This document shows, piece by piece, positions 1 to 11,875 of a DNA stretch of 64,000 nt. The stretch is taken from NCBI RefSeq assembly GCF_001535545.1, contig NZ_CP014141.1:1116001-1180000 (forward strand), given 5' to 3'. The notes beneath the pieces were generated by a model. That model searched no databases, was not told the DNA's origin, and saw only the letters and a list, made by a program, of their open reading frames with translations. Every line of letters starts with the position of its first letter. Positions within the stretch are counted from its first letter, which is position 1. Source of the stretch: Thermus parvatiensis (GTDB lineage: Bacteria; Deinococcota; Deinococci; Deinococcales; Thermaceae). The translations under genes were made by a program, and so were the position numbers.

Positions 1-438
1 CTCCAGGGCAAGGGGTGGTCGGGGAAGGAGCCGCTTTGGCGCCTCGGCCCCGTCCCCGCAGGCCTCGTCCTTTTCCTGGACTTCGCCAAGGGGGTCTTCG
101 CCGTGGCCCTGGGGGAGTTCCTGGCCCAAAGCTACGCCGGGGGCCTGGCGGCGGGGGTGGCCGCGGCCTTCGCCCACGCCCTAAGCCCCTGGCTCGGCCT
201 TCGGCGGGCGGGAAGCCTCCTCGCCCCTCTGGGGGTCCTCTTCGCCGTGGACCCGAGGCTCATCCTCCTGGCAGGCCTTCCCGCAGGCGTCCTCCTCCTC
301 GGAAGCCGCAAAGCCCACCCCGCCCTCCTCGCCTTCGCCTTAGCCCTGCCCCTTGCCGCCCTCCTCCTCGGTGGGGGCCCGGCCCACCTGCTCTTCGCCC
401 TCGGGGTCAGCCTGGCCCTCCTCTGGCCCCCCCGGTGA
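1..438 (+). CDS. PlsY-like membrane acyltransferase, C-terminal part (cut by window edge)
   Basis: The frame is open from base 1 to a TGA at 436-438, so the start lies outside the window. The protein is very hydrophobic, with at least four membrane segments. The pattern LFLDFAKGVFAVAL, followed by AAAFAHALSPWLGL and LLAPLGVLFAVDPRL, resembles the PlsY (glycerol-3-phosphate acyltransferase) core, in which an Asp-x-x-Lys-Gly motif precedes a GH-x-FP loop. Here the GH-x-FP and GGKG motifs are degenerate (AHALSPW, LRRAGS). It may be a divergent PlsY paralogue or a related membrane protein of other function. It converges on coaE with a 32-bp overlap. Confidence 0.5.
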   Translation, partial: LQGKGWSGKEPLWRLGPVPAGLVLFLDFAKGVFAVALGEFLAQSYAGGLAAGVAAAFAHALSPWLGLRRAGSLLAPLGVLFAVDPRLILLAGLPAGVLLLGSRKAHPALLAFALALPLAALLLGGGPAHLLFALGVSLALLWPPR

Positions 439-1018
439 GCTCGGCCAGGACCGCCTTCAAGGCCCTTTCCAGGTCCTCGAGGCTCCCCGTGTTCTCCAAG
501 GTCCAGGTGGCCCGCTTGCGCTTCTCCTCCTCGGGCATCTGGGCCCGCTCCCGGGCCAGGATCTCCTCGCGGGATAGCCCCGAGCGCGCCATCACCCGCC
601 TCACCCGCTCCTCCAAGGGGGCCGCCACCAAGAGGGTTCCGTGGAGCCTCCCCTCCCACCCCTTCTCAAAGAGGAGGGGGATCTCCAGGAAGACGAGGGG
701 GGCCTCTAGGCGGGAAAGCTCCTCCATAAGAAGCCGCCTAACCTCCGGGTGGACCACGGCCTCGAGGGCTTTGAGCTTCTCCGGGTCGGAAAAGACGAGC
801 CGGGCGAGGGCCCTCCGGTCCAGCCTCCCCCCCACCACCGCCTCGGGGAAGAGGCGCTTCAGCGCTTCCTCCTTGTTCTCCCGGGCCCGGGCGGCGAGCT
901 CGTCCAGGTCCAAAACGGGGTAGCCCCAGGACCTAAGGAGGGCAGCCACGGTGCTTTTGCCGCTGCCGATGTTCCCGGTGATGCCGATAATAATGGGGTG
1001 CTTCGCCTCGTGGCCCAT
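407..1018 (-). CDS. coaE: Dephospho-CoA kinase
   Basis: Last step of coenzyme A synthesis: ATP-dependent phosphorylation of the 3'-hydroxyl of dephospho-CoA. The protein is 203 aa, the length I remember for the T. thermophilus enzyme. A P-loop GITGNIGSGKST sits about 10 residues from the start. LDLDELAAR and VFLEIPLLFEKG are CoaE-type Asp and lid motifs. The open frame extends far upstream, but the ATG at 1018 (MGHEAKHPIII) places the P-loop correctly, and a TATAAA lies about 13 nt upstream of it. The first codons overlap the divergent CCA-adding enzyme gene. Confidence 0.93.
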   Translation of the reverse strand: MGHEAKHPIIIGITGNIGSGKSTVAALLRSWGYPVLDLDELAARARENKEEALKRLFPEAVVGGRLDRRALARLVFSDPEKLKALEAVVHPEVRRLLMEELSRLEAPLVFLEIPLLFEKGWEGRLHGTLLVAAPLEERVRRVMARSGLSREEILARERAQMPEEEKRKRATWTLENTGSLEDLERALKAVLAELTGGARGGPG

Positions 1019-2314
1019 ATAGACTTCCCCTTTTATACCCCCAAGGACGCCTTTCCCGTGGGCGGGGCGGTGCGGGACCTCCTCCTGGGGAGAAGGCCAA
1101 CGGACCTGGACTACGCCGCCTTGGACCCGGAAAAGGCGGCCGAGGAGGCAAAGAGGCGCCTTGGGGGAAGCCTCTTCCCCCTGGACCCCGAGCGGGGCCA
1201 CTACCGCCTGGCCCTCAGGGGGAGGACCCTGGACTTCACCCCCTTGGAGGGGAGGCTGGAGGAGGACCTCCTCCGGCGGGACTACCGTCTGAACGCCCTC
1301 CTCTGGAGGCAGGGCGCCGTCTTCGGCCTCCTGGGGGTGGAGGAGGATCTGAGGCGGCACCTCCTCGTCCCCGTGCGGGAGGAAAACCTCTACGAGGACC
1401 ACCTGCGAAGCCTCCGGGGGGTGCGCCTCGCCGCCACCTTGGGCTTCGGGCTTCCCCAGAGGACCCGGGAGGCCCTTGCCCGCCACGCCCGGTTCCTCCA
1501 GGCCCACCCCGAGGCCCTCCCCGCGCGGGAAAGGGTCAAGGAGGAGCTTGCCCGGCTCCTCCTCTCCCCAAAGGCGGCCTACGGTCTCCGCCTCCTGGAA
1601 AGGGTGGGGCTTCTTGGGGTCTACCTCCCCGAGCTTGTCCTTCTCGTGGGCCTGGAGCAGGGCGGGGTGCACCACCTTCCCGCCTGGGACCACACCTTAA
1701 GCGCGGTCCACCACCTCCTCTGGCTCTGGCCCGAGGCCCCCCTGGAGGCCCGCCTCGCCACCCTCTTCCACGACGTGGGCAAGCCCCTCACCCGCCGCTT
1801 TGACCCCGAGGTGGGCCGCTTCCGCTTTTTGGGGCACGCCGAGGTGGGGGCGGAGATCGCCCGAGCGAGCCTCACCTGGCTCCGCTTTCCCAAGGACACG
1901 GTGGAGCGGGCGGCGGGCCTGGTGCGCCGCCACATGGACCGCCTCCCCGAGGAGAGGAAGGCCCTGCGCCGTTTCTTCCTGAGGCGCCAGGACCTCCTCC
2001 CCGACCTCGTTTACCTGATGGCGGCGGACCGCCTGGCCACGAGGGGCGTGGAGACCGAGGCCTGGGAGGTGCTCGGGCGCTACGAAGAGGCCCTGAAAGA
2101 CCCCCTGCCGCAAAGGCCCCTCCTCTCCGGGGAGGAGGTGATGGCCCTTCTGGGCCTGCGGGAAGGCCCTGAGGTGGGAAGGGCCCTGAAGGCCCTCCTC
2201 GAGGCCCAGGCCGAAGGCCGGGTGGGGACCAAGGAGGAGGCCCGGGCCTTTCTCCTATATTGGAGGGGTGGAAGGGAGGCTCAGGCTTCGGGAACCCCAG
2301 ATCACCCCCATTGA
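998..2314 (+). CDS. CCA-adding enzyme / poly(A) polymerase family tRNA nucleotidyltransferase with HD domain
   Basis: Adds or repairs the 3' CCA of tRNA (class II nucleotidyltransferase). The N-terminus carries the family signature VGGAVRDLLLGRRPTDLDYAAL, with the two catalytic Asp in DLDY, followed by the RRDYRLNALL arginine motif and the EENLYEDHLRSLRGVRLAA neck helix. The C-terminal half holds an HD phosphohydrolase motif, LATLFHDVGKP. About 438 aa from GTG 998. I chose this start because a GATAAT lies 6 nt upstream and it leaves about 20 residues before GGAVRD; GTG 1010 is the alternative. The 5' end overlaps coaE divergently, and the 3' end overlaps the next gene by 47 bp. Confidence 0.85.
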   Translation: MLRLVAHIDFPFYTPKDAFPVGGAVRDLLLGRRPTDLDYAALDPEKAAEEAKRRLGGSLFPLDPERGHYRLALRGRTLDFTPLEGRLEEDLLRRDYRLNALLWRQGAVFGLLGVEEDLRRHLLVPVREENLYEDHLRSLRGVRLAATLGFGLPQRTREALARHARFLQAHPEALPARERVKEELARLLLSPKAAYGLRLLERVGLLGVYLPELVLLVGLEQGGVHHLPAWDHTLSAVHHLLWLWPEAPLEARLATLFHDVGKPLTRRFDPEVGRFRFLGHAEVGAEIARASLTWLRFPKDTVERAAGLVRRHMDRLPEERKALRRFFLRRQDLLPDLVYLMAADRLATRGVETEAWEVLGRYEEALKDPLPQRPLLSGEEVMALLGLREGPEVGRALKALLEAQAEGRVGTKEEARAFLLYWRGGREAQASGTPDHPH

Positions 2315-3380
2315 GGGGGGCTTTCTGGTCTCCGACCCCTACGGGGTCTACGAGAAGCCCCTGGCCCTCACCGAGGGCGGGCTTTTCCTCCTCTCCCTCA
2401 TGGAGGGGAGGACCCTGGAGGAGGTGCAGGAGGAGGTGTTCAAGCGCCACGGGGTCCTGGTGCCCAGGAAGGAGCTGGAAGACCTGGCCAAGGCCCTGGA
2501 GGAAGCCGGCCTCCTCCTCACGGAAAAGGTGGCGGCGAGGCTCAAAGAGGAGGAGGAAAAGCTCAAGCGGGAGCGGCCCATGCGCCTCGCCGGGCTCTCC
2601 TACCCCGAGGGAGAGCGGGAGGCCCGGGCCTTCCTCGAGGCCTTCCGAGCGAGCTACCCGGGGGAAGGCGAGGAGGCCCGGGCCCTCCTCATGCCCCACC
2701 TGGAGCCCTCCCGCGTCCCCGAGGTCTACGGGGCGGCCCTCGCCGCCCTGGAGAAGACCCCGCCCCCTGAGCGCATCTACCTGGTGGGGGTCGCCCACAG
2801 GCCGCTGAAGGAAAAGGCCGCCGCCCTCCCCGTGCCCTTCCAGACCCCCTTTGGCCCCGCCCTGCCGGACCTTCCCGCCCTCCAGGCCTTAGACGCCCTC
2901 CTTCCCTTTGAGCTCTTCAACACGCCCCTCGCCTTCCGGGAGGAGCACAGCCTGGAGCTTCCCCTCTTCTTCCTGAAGGGGCGGTTCCCCGAGGCCCGTG
3001 TCCTCCCCCTCCTCGTGGCCAGGCGCAGCGCCGAGCTTGGGGAGGCCCTGAAGGTGGTCCTGCGGGACTTCCCGGGCCTCCTCGTCCTCGCCGTGGACCT
3101 CTCCCACGTGGGGCCCCGCTTCGGGGACACTCCCCTCACCCGCACCCTGGCGGAGGAGGCGCGGAGGCGGGACCTGGGCTTCCTGGAAAGGCTCGCGGAA
3201 GGGGAGCCGGAGGCCGCCCTCGCCTTCCTGGGGGCCAACCCCACCCGCATCGACGGGGTGGAGGTGGTGGCAAGCCTCCTCCCCCTCCTCCGGGAAAGGA
3301 AGGGGAAGGTCCTGGCCCACCGCCTGGACCTCGAGGCCCCCACCTTAAGCGCGGTGGGGGCGGGGACTTTAGTCCTCTAG
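2268..3380 (+). CDS. MEMO1 family protein (AmmeMemoRadiSam system protein B-like)
   Basis: About 370 aa. The C-terminal 260 residues match the MEMO1 family, which shares the fold of class III extradiol dioxygenases: EHSLELPLFFL, LLVLAVDLSHVGPRFGD and GVEVVASLLP are its characteristic blocks. MEMO1 proteins in bacteria and archaea usually neighbour an AMMECR1 protein and a radical SAM enzyme; neither partner is visible here. The first 100 residues (LFLLSLMEGRTLEEVQEEV... EEEEKLKRER) form a separate helical, winged-helix-like segment that I cannot assign. It overlaps the CCA-adding gene and converges on rnr with a 4-bp overlap. The substrate is unknown. Confidence 0.8.
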   Translation: MEGRLRLREPQITPIEGGFLVSDPYGVYEKPLALTEGGLFLLSLMEGRTLEEVQEEVFKRHGVLVPRKELEDLAKALEEAGLLLTEKVAARLKEEEEKLKRERPMRLAGLSYPEGEREARAFLEAFRASYPGEGEEARALLMPHLEPSRVPEVYGAALAALEKTPPPERIYLVGVAHRPLKEKAAALPVPFQTPFGPALPDLPALQALDALLPFELFNTPLAFREEHSLELPLFFLKGRFPEARVLPLLVARRSAELGEALKVVLRDFPGLLVLAVDLSHVGPRFGDTPLTRTLAEEARRRDLGFLERLAEGEPEAALAFLGANPTRIDGVEVVASLLPLLRERKGKVLAHRLDLEAPTLSAVGAGTLVL

Positions 3381-5605
3381 CGGCGCCGCTTCCGCCGCCT
3401 GCCCTTCGGGGCCTCCTCCGGGGGCGCGTCCTTGGGGCGCCACTCCCCGATGTACATGGTGTGCACCGTGAGCCGCTCGGGGCGGCTCGGCTTCGCCTTC
3501 TCCTCGGGGGGTCCCACCACCTTGCGCATCTCTACCTCCTTAGCCTTTGCCTTCCCGTTCTTTTTCTTAGGGGCCTCCTCCACGGGGAGGAGGTCCACCT
3601 GCCTAAGCCTCGGGTTGGCCCCGGCGATCCGCACCTCCATCTCGTCCCCGAGGCGGATCCTCCGCCCTTTGGGGCCGAGGAGGGCCATGGCCTCCTCGCT
3701 GTAGGTGTAGGGCCCCAGGGCCTCGAGGCGCACCAGGCCCTCCACCCCATTTGGCAGGGTCACGAAGGCCCCGAAGTTCGCCACCCCGGTGACCTTCCCC
3801 AAAAAGCGCTCCCCCACGTGGAGCTCGGCCCACTTGGCCATGTAGTACTTGGTGAGCTCCCTCTCGGCGGCCTCCGCCTTCCTTTCCATCTCTGAAGCGT
3901 GCTCGGCGATGGCGGGAAAGGCCTCTTGCCACCGCGCCTTCCGCGCCGGGGTGAGGGTCCGGCGCAAGGCGGCCTTCAGCACCCGGTGGACCACCAGGTC
4001 CGGGTAGCGGCGGATGGGGCTCGTGAAGTGCAGGTAGTGCTCCATGGCGAGGCCGAAGTGGCCCAGGTTCTCCGGGGCGTAGCGGGCCAGGCGCAAGGAG
4101 CGGAGGACGAGGTAGGCCACCACGGGCTCCTCCGGGCGGCCCCGCGAGGCGAGGAGGGCCTTTTGCAGGGCGTGGCCGGAAAGCTTGGGGGGGAGGGTGT
4201 AGCCCAGGCGGGCGAGGGCCTGGCGGAGCTTCTCGTAGGCGTCCTGGACCGGCTCCTCGTGGACGCGGAAAAGACCGGGGAGGCCCTTTTGCACCAGGTA
4301 CTCCGCCACCAGTCGGTTGGCGAGGAGCATCAGCTCCTCAATGAGGCTTCTGGCCTTGGGCTCCGCCTGGGGGATGAGGTGGAGCTCCCCTTCCTCCCCC
4401 ACCTCCACCTTCACCTCGGGGAAGGCGAAGTCCAAGGCGCCCTCCTTTAGGCGCTTCTCCCGCATCCTCTGCGTGAGGTCCAAGAGGAGGCGCAAGTCCT
4501 CCGCCAGGAAGGCGTGCGCCTCAGGGAAGCCAAAGCCCTCGGCGAAGGCCTCCACCTCCGTGTAGGTGAGGCGGGCGACGCTCCGGATGACCCCTTCCCG
4601 GAAGCGGACCCGCTTGACCTTTAGGTCCTCCGTGAGGTCCACGAGCACGGAGAGGACCAGGCGGTCCTCCCCCGGCCTCAAGGAGCAGACCCCGTTGGAA
4701 AGCCTTTCGGGAAGCATGGGGAGGACCCGCCCCGGGAGGTAGACGCTGGTGCCCCGGAGGAAGGCCTCCTGGTCCAAGAGGCTCCCCTCCTTGACGTAGT
4801 GGGAGACGTCGGCGATGTGGACCCCGATGCGGTAGCCCCCAGGCAGGCGCTCCACGTGGATGGCGTCGTCAAAGTCCTTGGCGTCCACCCCGTCTATGGT
4901 GAAGACCCGAAGGCCCCTGAAGTCCTCCCGCCGCCTAAGCTCCGCCTCGGGGATCTCCAAGGGGATGGCCTCCGCCTCCTTCAGGACCTCCTCGGGAAAC
5001 TCGGCGCGGAGGCCGTACTTGGCGATGACGGCCTCCGTCTCCGTCTCGGGGGCCTCCCCTTCCCCCAGGTACGCAAGGAAGGTCCCGTAGGGGCGCTTGC
5101 CGTAGTGGACCTGGACCACGATGCGGCTTCCCCGCTTCAGGCCCTCAAGCCCCTCGGGGGCGAGGGGAAGCTCCGGGAGGTTGGGCTCGTCGGGGAGGAG
5201 CAGGGCGCGGCCTTTCCGGAAGTCCAGGGTCCCCACAAGCCGCTCCCGCGCCCGCTTGAGGACCCGCTCCACCACCCCCCAAGGCCTTCCGTCCCGGCCC
5301 GAGGGCATGACGCGGGCCTCCACCAGGTCGCCCGGCCAGGCGTCCCCCGTATACCCCGGGGGGATAAAGAGGTCCCCATCGGGGAGGCGGACGAAGCCGT
5401 ACCCGTCCCGGTGGAGGCTTAAGGGCCCCTGGACCCGGTTGGCCAGGAAGTACCGGCTTCCCTTCTTCTCCAGAAGCCCCCGCGCCACCAAGGCCTTAAG
5501 GTGGGCCTTGGCCTCCCGCTTCTCCAGGCCGAACCGGTGCAGGATCTCCTCCAGTCGGTGCGGCCTTCCCGTCTTCTTGAAAAACTCTAAAAGCGTTTCC
5601 TGCAT
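3377..5605 (-). CDS. rnr: Ribonuclease R
   Basis: Processive 3'-5' exoribonuclease of RNB/RNase II type that degrades structured RNA. 742 aa, typical for RNase R. In order: an N-terminal winged helix (TGRPHRLEEILHRFGLEKREAKAHL); cold-shock domains (HRDGYGFVRLPDGDLFIPPGY); the RNB catalytic block with FTIDGVDAKDFDDAIHV carrying the metal-binding Asp residues; HFTSPIRRYPDLVVHR; a C-terminal S1 domain (GKVTGVANFGAFVTLPNGVEGLV); then a very basic tail ending GRRRKRRR. It starts one base after the end of the upstream aminotransferase, so the two are probably co-transcribed. Confidence 0.95.
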   Translation of the reverse strand: MQETLLEFFKKTGRPHRLEEILHRFGLEKREAKAHLKALVARGLLEKKGSRYFLANRVQGPLSLHRDGYGFVRLPDGDLFIPPGYTGDAWPGDLVEARVMPSGRDGRPWGVVERVLKRARERLVGTLDFRKGRALLLPDEPNLPELPLAPEGLEGLKRGSRIVVQVHYGKRPYGTFLAYLGEGEAPETETEAVIAKYGLRAEFPEEVLKEAEAIPLEIPEAELRRREDFRGLRVFTIDGVDAKDFDDAIHVERLPGGYRIGVHIADVSHYVKEGSLLDQEAFLRGTSVYLPGRVLPMLPERLSNGVCSLRPGEDRLVLSVLVDLTEDLKVKRVRFREGVIRSVARLTYTEVEAFAEGFGFPEAHAFLAEDLRLLLDLTQRMREKRLKEGALDFAFPEVKVEVGEEGELHLIPQAEPKARSLIEELMLLANRLVAEYLVQKGLPGLFRVHEEPVQDAYEKLRQALARLGYTLPPKLSGHALQKALLASRGRPEEPVVAYLVLRSLRLARYAPENLGHFGLAMEHYLHFTSPIRRYPDLVVHRVLKAALRRTLTPARKARWQEAFPAIAEHASEMERKAEAAERELTKYYMAKWAELHVGERFLGKVTGVANFGAFVTLPNGVEGLVRLEALGPYTYSEEAMALLGPKGRRIRLGDEMEVRIAGANPRLRQVDLLPVEEAPKKKNGKAKAKEVEMRKVVGPPEEKAKPSRPERLTVHTMYIGEWRPKDAPPEEAPKGRRRKRRR

Positions 5606-5606
5606 T

Positions 5607-6848
<1,242 letters not shown>

Positions 6849-6857
6849 GCCCCAATG

Positions 6858-7255
6858 CTACTTTAAGTGTAGCACGCTCAAGGCCCGGTGGATGTCCTCC
6901 GGGATGCGGGCCGCCTTTCCCCCACCTGGCAGAGGTGGCGGGTGAAGCCCTCGGCCAAAAGGACCCCTTCCCGCTCCACCCGGTAGCGGAAGAGGAGGGC
7001 GCGGGAGGAGAGCTCGGCCAGGCGGGTTCTCACCTCCACCACCTCCCCGAAGCGGGCGGGGGCGCGGAAGGTGAGGCCGAGCTCCACCACGGGGAAGAAG
7101 ACCCCCCTCGCCTCCACCCGGTGGTAGGGAAGGCCGGCCCTTTCCAGGAAGTCCACCCGGGCCGCCTCCAGGTAGACGGGGTAGACCGAGTGGTGGACCA
7201 CGCCCATCTGGTCCGTCTCGGCGTAGCGAACCTTTATGCGGGTGACGCTCTCCAC
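6858..7255 (-). CDS. Hotdog-fold acyl-CoA thioesterase (4HBT/YbgC type); one frameshift near C-terminus
   Basis: Hydrolyses acyl-CoA thioesters; substrate not known. MESVTRIKVRYAETDQMG and YPVYLEAARVDFLERAG form the 4HBT signature, with the catalytic Asp in YAETDQMG. The frame as given would end in a non-family tail (ERRPASRRTSTGP). One extra G in the run read as C at 6919-6923 restores VGGKAARIPEDIHRALSVLHLK with a TAG at 6858, a family-like end giving about 132-133 aa. The start overlaps the end of rbfA by 22 bp, and the aminotransferase follows 9 bp downstream, so rbfA, this gene, the aminotransferase and rnr look like one operon. Confidence 0.87.
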
Positions 7256-7521
7256 GGCAGGAACTCCAGGCGGGGCAGGCGGCGCATGCGGACCCTCCGG
7301 GCAAGGGCGGCCACAAGCCGGCGCTCGGCCCGGGAGAGGGCCCGCAGGGCCCCCTCTTCCTCCCGGAAGGCCTCCACGTAGACCGAGAGGACGCTCCCGT
7401 CCTTGGAAAGGCGCACCGCCTCCACGGTGAGGAGGAAGAGCCTGGGGTCCTCGAGGGCCTGGATCTCCTCCGCGAGGGCGCGCTTCAACTGGGCCTCGAG
7501 GTGGGCCTTACCGTAAGCCAT
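7234..7521 (-). CDS. rbfA: Ribosome-binding factor A
   Basis: Late 30S maturation factor that binds near the 5' end of 16S rRNA. 95 aa, identical in length to the T. thermophilus protein I remember. KH-like fold with KRALAEEIQALEDPRLFLLTVEAVRLSKDGSVLSVYVEA. The ATG at 7521 lies immediately after a 10-bp hairpin whose loop begins the GGAGG ribosome-binding site (see 7522-7547). First gene of the rbfA-thioesterase-aminotransferase-rnr run. Confidence 0.93.
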   Translation of the reverse strand: MAYGKAHLEAQLKRALAEEIQALEDPRLFLLTVEAVRLSKDGSVLSVYVEAFREEEGALRALSRAERRLVAALARRVRMRRLPRLEFLPWRASPA

Positions 7522-7547
7522 GGCCTGGGGCCTCCACGCCCCAGGCC
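7522..7547 (-). promoter_or_regulatory. Hairpin abutting the rbfA start codon, SD at the loop/stem edge
   Basis: The two 10-base arms (7522-7531 and 7538-7547) are perfectly complementary, with a 6-base loop. On the minus strand the ATG of rbfA follows the hairpin directly. The only good Shine-Dalgarno, GGAGG (complement of 7531-7535), straddles loop and 3' stem with a 9-nt spacer to ATG. It could modulate translation or simply be a stable 5'-UTR structure. Confidence 0.5.
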
Positions 7548-7597
7548 CATTCTAAGCCCCGGCGGAGGGACGTTTCCACAGGCGTCCCCCGGTTTTG

Positions 7598-7632
7598 CGC
7601 CCCCCGCTCAGGCTTTAGCCAGGGCGGGGGCG
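7598..7632 (-). terminator. Probable rho-independent-like hairpin after pgk
   Basis: CGCCCCCCGC (7598-7607) can pair with GCGGGGGCG (7624-7632), one base bulged, around a 16-base loop with a small GGCT/AGCC inner helix. It lies about 33 bp beyond the pgk stop on the minus strand. No clear U-tract follows, so termination is inferred from position and stability only. Confidence 0.4.
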
Positions 7633-7664
7633 AAACCGAGGCGGGGCGCTTAGCCCCATTCGGC

Positions 7665-8837
7665 CTAGCCCTCCAGGACCTCGAGGCCGGGCAGGGTGCC
7701 CTTTTCCAGGAACTCCAGGCTCGCCCCGCCCCCGGTGGAGACGTGGCCGAAGCGCCCTTTAAGGCCCAGGCGGTTCACCGCCGCCACCGAGTCGCCCCCG
7801 CCCACCACGGTGAAGGCGCCCTCGAGGGCGGCGATGGCCTGCCCCACGGCCAAGGTCCCCTCGTCAAAGGGGGGGACCTCAAAGACCCCCATGGGCCCGT
7901 TCCAGAAGACCGTCCTTGCCCCCTTTAGGGCCTCGGCGAAGGCCTCCCGGGTCTTGGGGCCGATGTCCAGGCCCATGTAGGGGACGGGGATGGCGTCCGC
8001 AGGGAAGACATGGGTCTCCACCCCAGGCTCTATGCGCTCCGCCGCCACCACGTCCTGGGGCAGGTGGACCTGTACCCCTAGGGCCTCCGCCCGGCGCAGG
8101 AGGTCTTTGGCCAGCTCCAGGCGGTCTTCCTCCACCAGGCTCTTCCCCACCTCGCCTCCCAGGGCCTTGAGGAAGGTGAAGGCCATGGCCCCGCCGATGA
8201 GGAGGCGGTCTATGCGGGGAAGAAGGCTCTCAATGACCCCGATCTTGTCCGAGACCTTGGCCCCGCCGAGCACCACGGCGTAGGGCCTCTCCGGGTCCTT
8301 GAGGAGGCGGGAAAGGGCCCTGACCTCCTTCTCCATGAGGAAGCCGGCGTAGGCGGGGAGGAGCCTGGCCACCCCCACCACGCTGGCGTGGGCCCGGTGG
8401 GCGCTCCCGAAGGCGTCCAGGACGAAGGCCTCCCCGAGCCTGGCGTACCGGGCGGCAAGCTCGGGGTCGTTCTTCTCCTCCCCGGGCTCAAAGCGGACGT
8501 TCTCCAGGAGGAGGACCTCCCCGGGCCTTAGGGCCTCCGCCTCCCGCCTCGCCTCCTCCGAGCCCGGAAGGAAGGGGGCGAAGCGGGCCTCTGGGAGGTG
8601 GGCCCTCAAGGCCTCCCCCACCGGGGCCAGGGAGTACTTGGGGTCCGGCCCCTTGGGGCGGCCCAGGTGGGAGAGGAGGACGAGGGAAGCCCCCCCGGCG
8701 AGGAGGTGGCGCAGGGTGGGGAGGCTTTCCAGGATCCGGGTTTCGTCCTGGACCTTCCCGTCCTGGACGGGAACGTTGTAGTCCACCCGCACCAGGACCC
8801 TCTTGCCCTTAGGGTCCAGGTCGCGAAGGGTCCGCAT
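7665..8837 (-). CDS. pgk: Phosphoglycerate kinase
   Basis: Glycolysis/gluconeogenesis: 1,3-bisphosphoglycerate + ADP to 3-phosphoglycerate + ATP. 390 aa, the normal length for Thermus [24 protein letters not shown] and [14 protein letters not shown] in the N-domain, [18 protein letters not shown] at the hinge, and [13 protein letters not shown] with [22 protein letters not shown] residues (actually FLEKG) in the nucleotide domain are all intact. The ATG directly follows the gap stop codon, so gap and pgk form one transcript. Confidence 0.97.
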   Translation of the reverse strand: MRTLRDLDPKGKRVLVRVDYNVPVQDGKVQDETRILESLPTLRHLLAGGASLVLLSHLGRPKGPDPKYSLAPVGEALRAHLPEARFAPFLPGSEEARREAEALRPGEVLLLENVRFEPGEEKNDPELAARYARLGEAFVLDAFGSAHRAHASVVGVARLLPAYAGFLMEKEVRALSRLLKDPERPYAVVLGGAKVSDKIGVIESLLPRIDRLLIGGAMAFTFLKALGGEVGKSLVEEDRLELAKDLLRRAEALGVQVHLPQDVVAAERIEPGVETHVFPADAIPVPYMGLDIGPKTREAFAEALKGARTVFWNGPMGVFEVPPFDEGTLAVGQAIAALEGAFTVVGGGDSVAAVNRLGLKGRFGHVSTGGGASLEFLEKGTLPGLEVLEG

Positions 8838-11184
<2,347 letters not shown>

Positions 11185-11194
11185 CTTAGCCTTC
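11185..11194. repeat. Target-site duplication, right copy
   Basis: CTTAGCCTTC, identical to 9862-9871. Confidence 0.93.
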
Positions 11195-11197
11195 GCC

Positions 11198-11233
11198 TTG
11201 ACACGTCAACCGAAAACCCTTAGGTTGGTTAAC
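11198..11233 (+). promoter_or_regulatory. bioY promoter with overlapping BirA-type operator
   Basis: TTGACA (11198-11203), a 17-bp spacer and TAGGTT (11221-11226) form a good sigma-A promoter. An inverted repeat GTCAACC (11205-11211), 15 bp, GGTTAAC (11227-11233) overlaps it. This half-site sequence and spacing match the known bacterial BirA biotin operator form (TTAACC-N14-16-GGTTAA). Together with bioY downstream, it suggests biotin-responsive repression of the whole operon. Confidence 0.72.
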
Positions 11234-11270
11234 GCCCGCCAAGCCAAGGGCGGGGAAAGGAGGCAAAGGC

Positions 11271-11875
11271 GTGAAGACCGAGGTGTTGCCCTACACGCCC
11301 CTTATGAAGACCCTCTGGCCCCAAAGGACCCTGGCCCGGGACCTCCTCCTCATCCTCGCGGGGAGCCTCTTCGTGGCCCTCACCGCCCAGATCGCCCTCC
11401 CCCTCCCCTTCACCCCGGTCCCCATCACCGGCCAGACCCTGGGCGTCCTCCTGGTGGGGGCGGCCCTGGGAAGCCGCCTGGGCTTCCTCGCCCTCCTCGC
11501 CTACCTCCTGGAGGGGGCCATGGGCCTCCCGGTCTTCGCCGGGGAACGGGCGGGATCGCCAAAATCCTCGGCCCCACCGGGGGGTTCCTCCTCGCCTTCC
11601 CCCTGGCCGCGGGGCTGGTGGGGCTTTTGGTGGAGCGCTTCGGCCTGGACCGGAGCTTCTTCGGCACCCTCCTTGCCATGCTCCTGGGGAACGCCCTCCT
11701 CTACCTCGTGGGGCTTCCCTGGCTTGCCGCCTGGCTCATGGGGGCGGGGAAGTTCGGGGGCGTTTCCGCCCTTCTGGCCATGGGGCTTTTCCCCTTCATC
11801 CCCGGGGACCTGGTGAAAGCGGTGCTGGCAGCCCTGCTCCTCCCCACCGCCTGGCGCTTCCTGGGCCGGAAGTGA
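11271..11875 (+). CDS. bioY: Biotin ECF transporter substrate-binding subunit; one frameshift
   Basis: Integral membrane S component that captures biotin and works with a shared energy-coupling module encoded elsewhere. LPFTPVPITGQTLGVLLVGAAL and LGPTGGFLLAFPLAAGLVGLL are classic BioY signatures; about six membrane segments. The frame breaks in a G run at 11541-11544: one extra G converts VFAGERAGSPKS to VFAGGTGGIAKILGPTGG, the family sequence, giving about 201 aa. GTG start 11271 has GGAGG 8 nt upstream. The stop overlaps the next gene (GTGA). Confidence 0.88.

Noticed and set aside
407..1693. A 428-codon minus-strand ORF and other long overlapping ORFs (for example 8598-9866 plus, 31245-32468 plus upstream of 31875, 30987-32354 minus upstream of 31823)
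   Set aside because: They are antisense or upstream extensions in very high-GC DNA where stop codons are rare; only the parts with family motifs and a promoter-proximal start were kept.
11198..11209. TTGACACGTCAA as a separate symmetric operator
   Set aside because: It is a near-palindrome made by the -35 box and the left BirA half-site; no second copy or independent function is visible.
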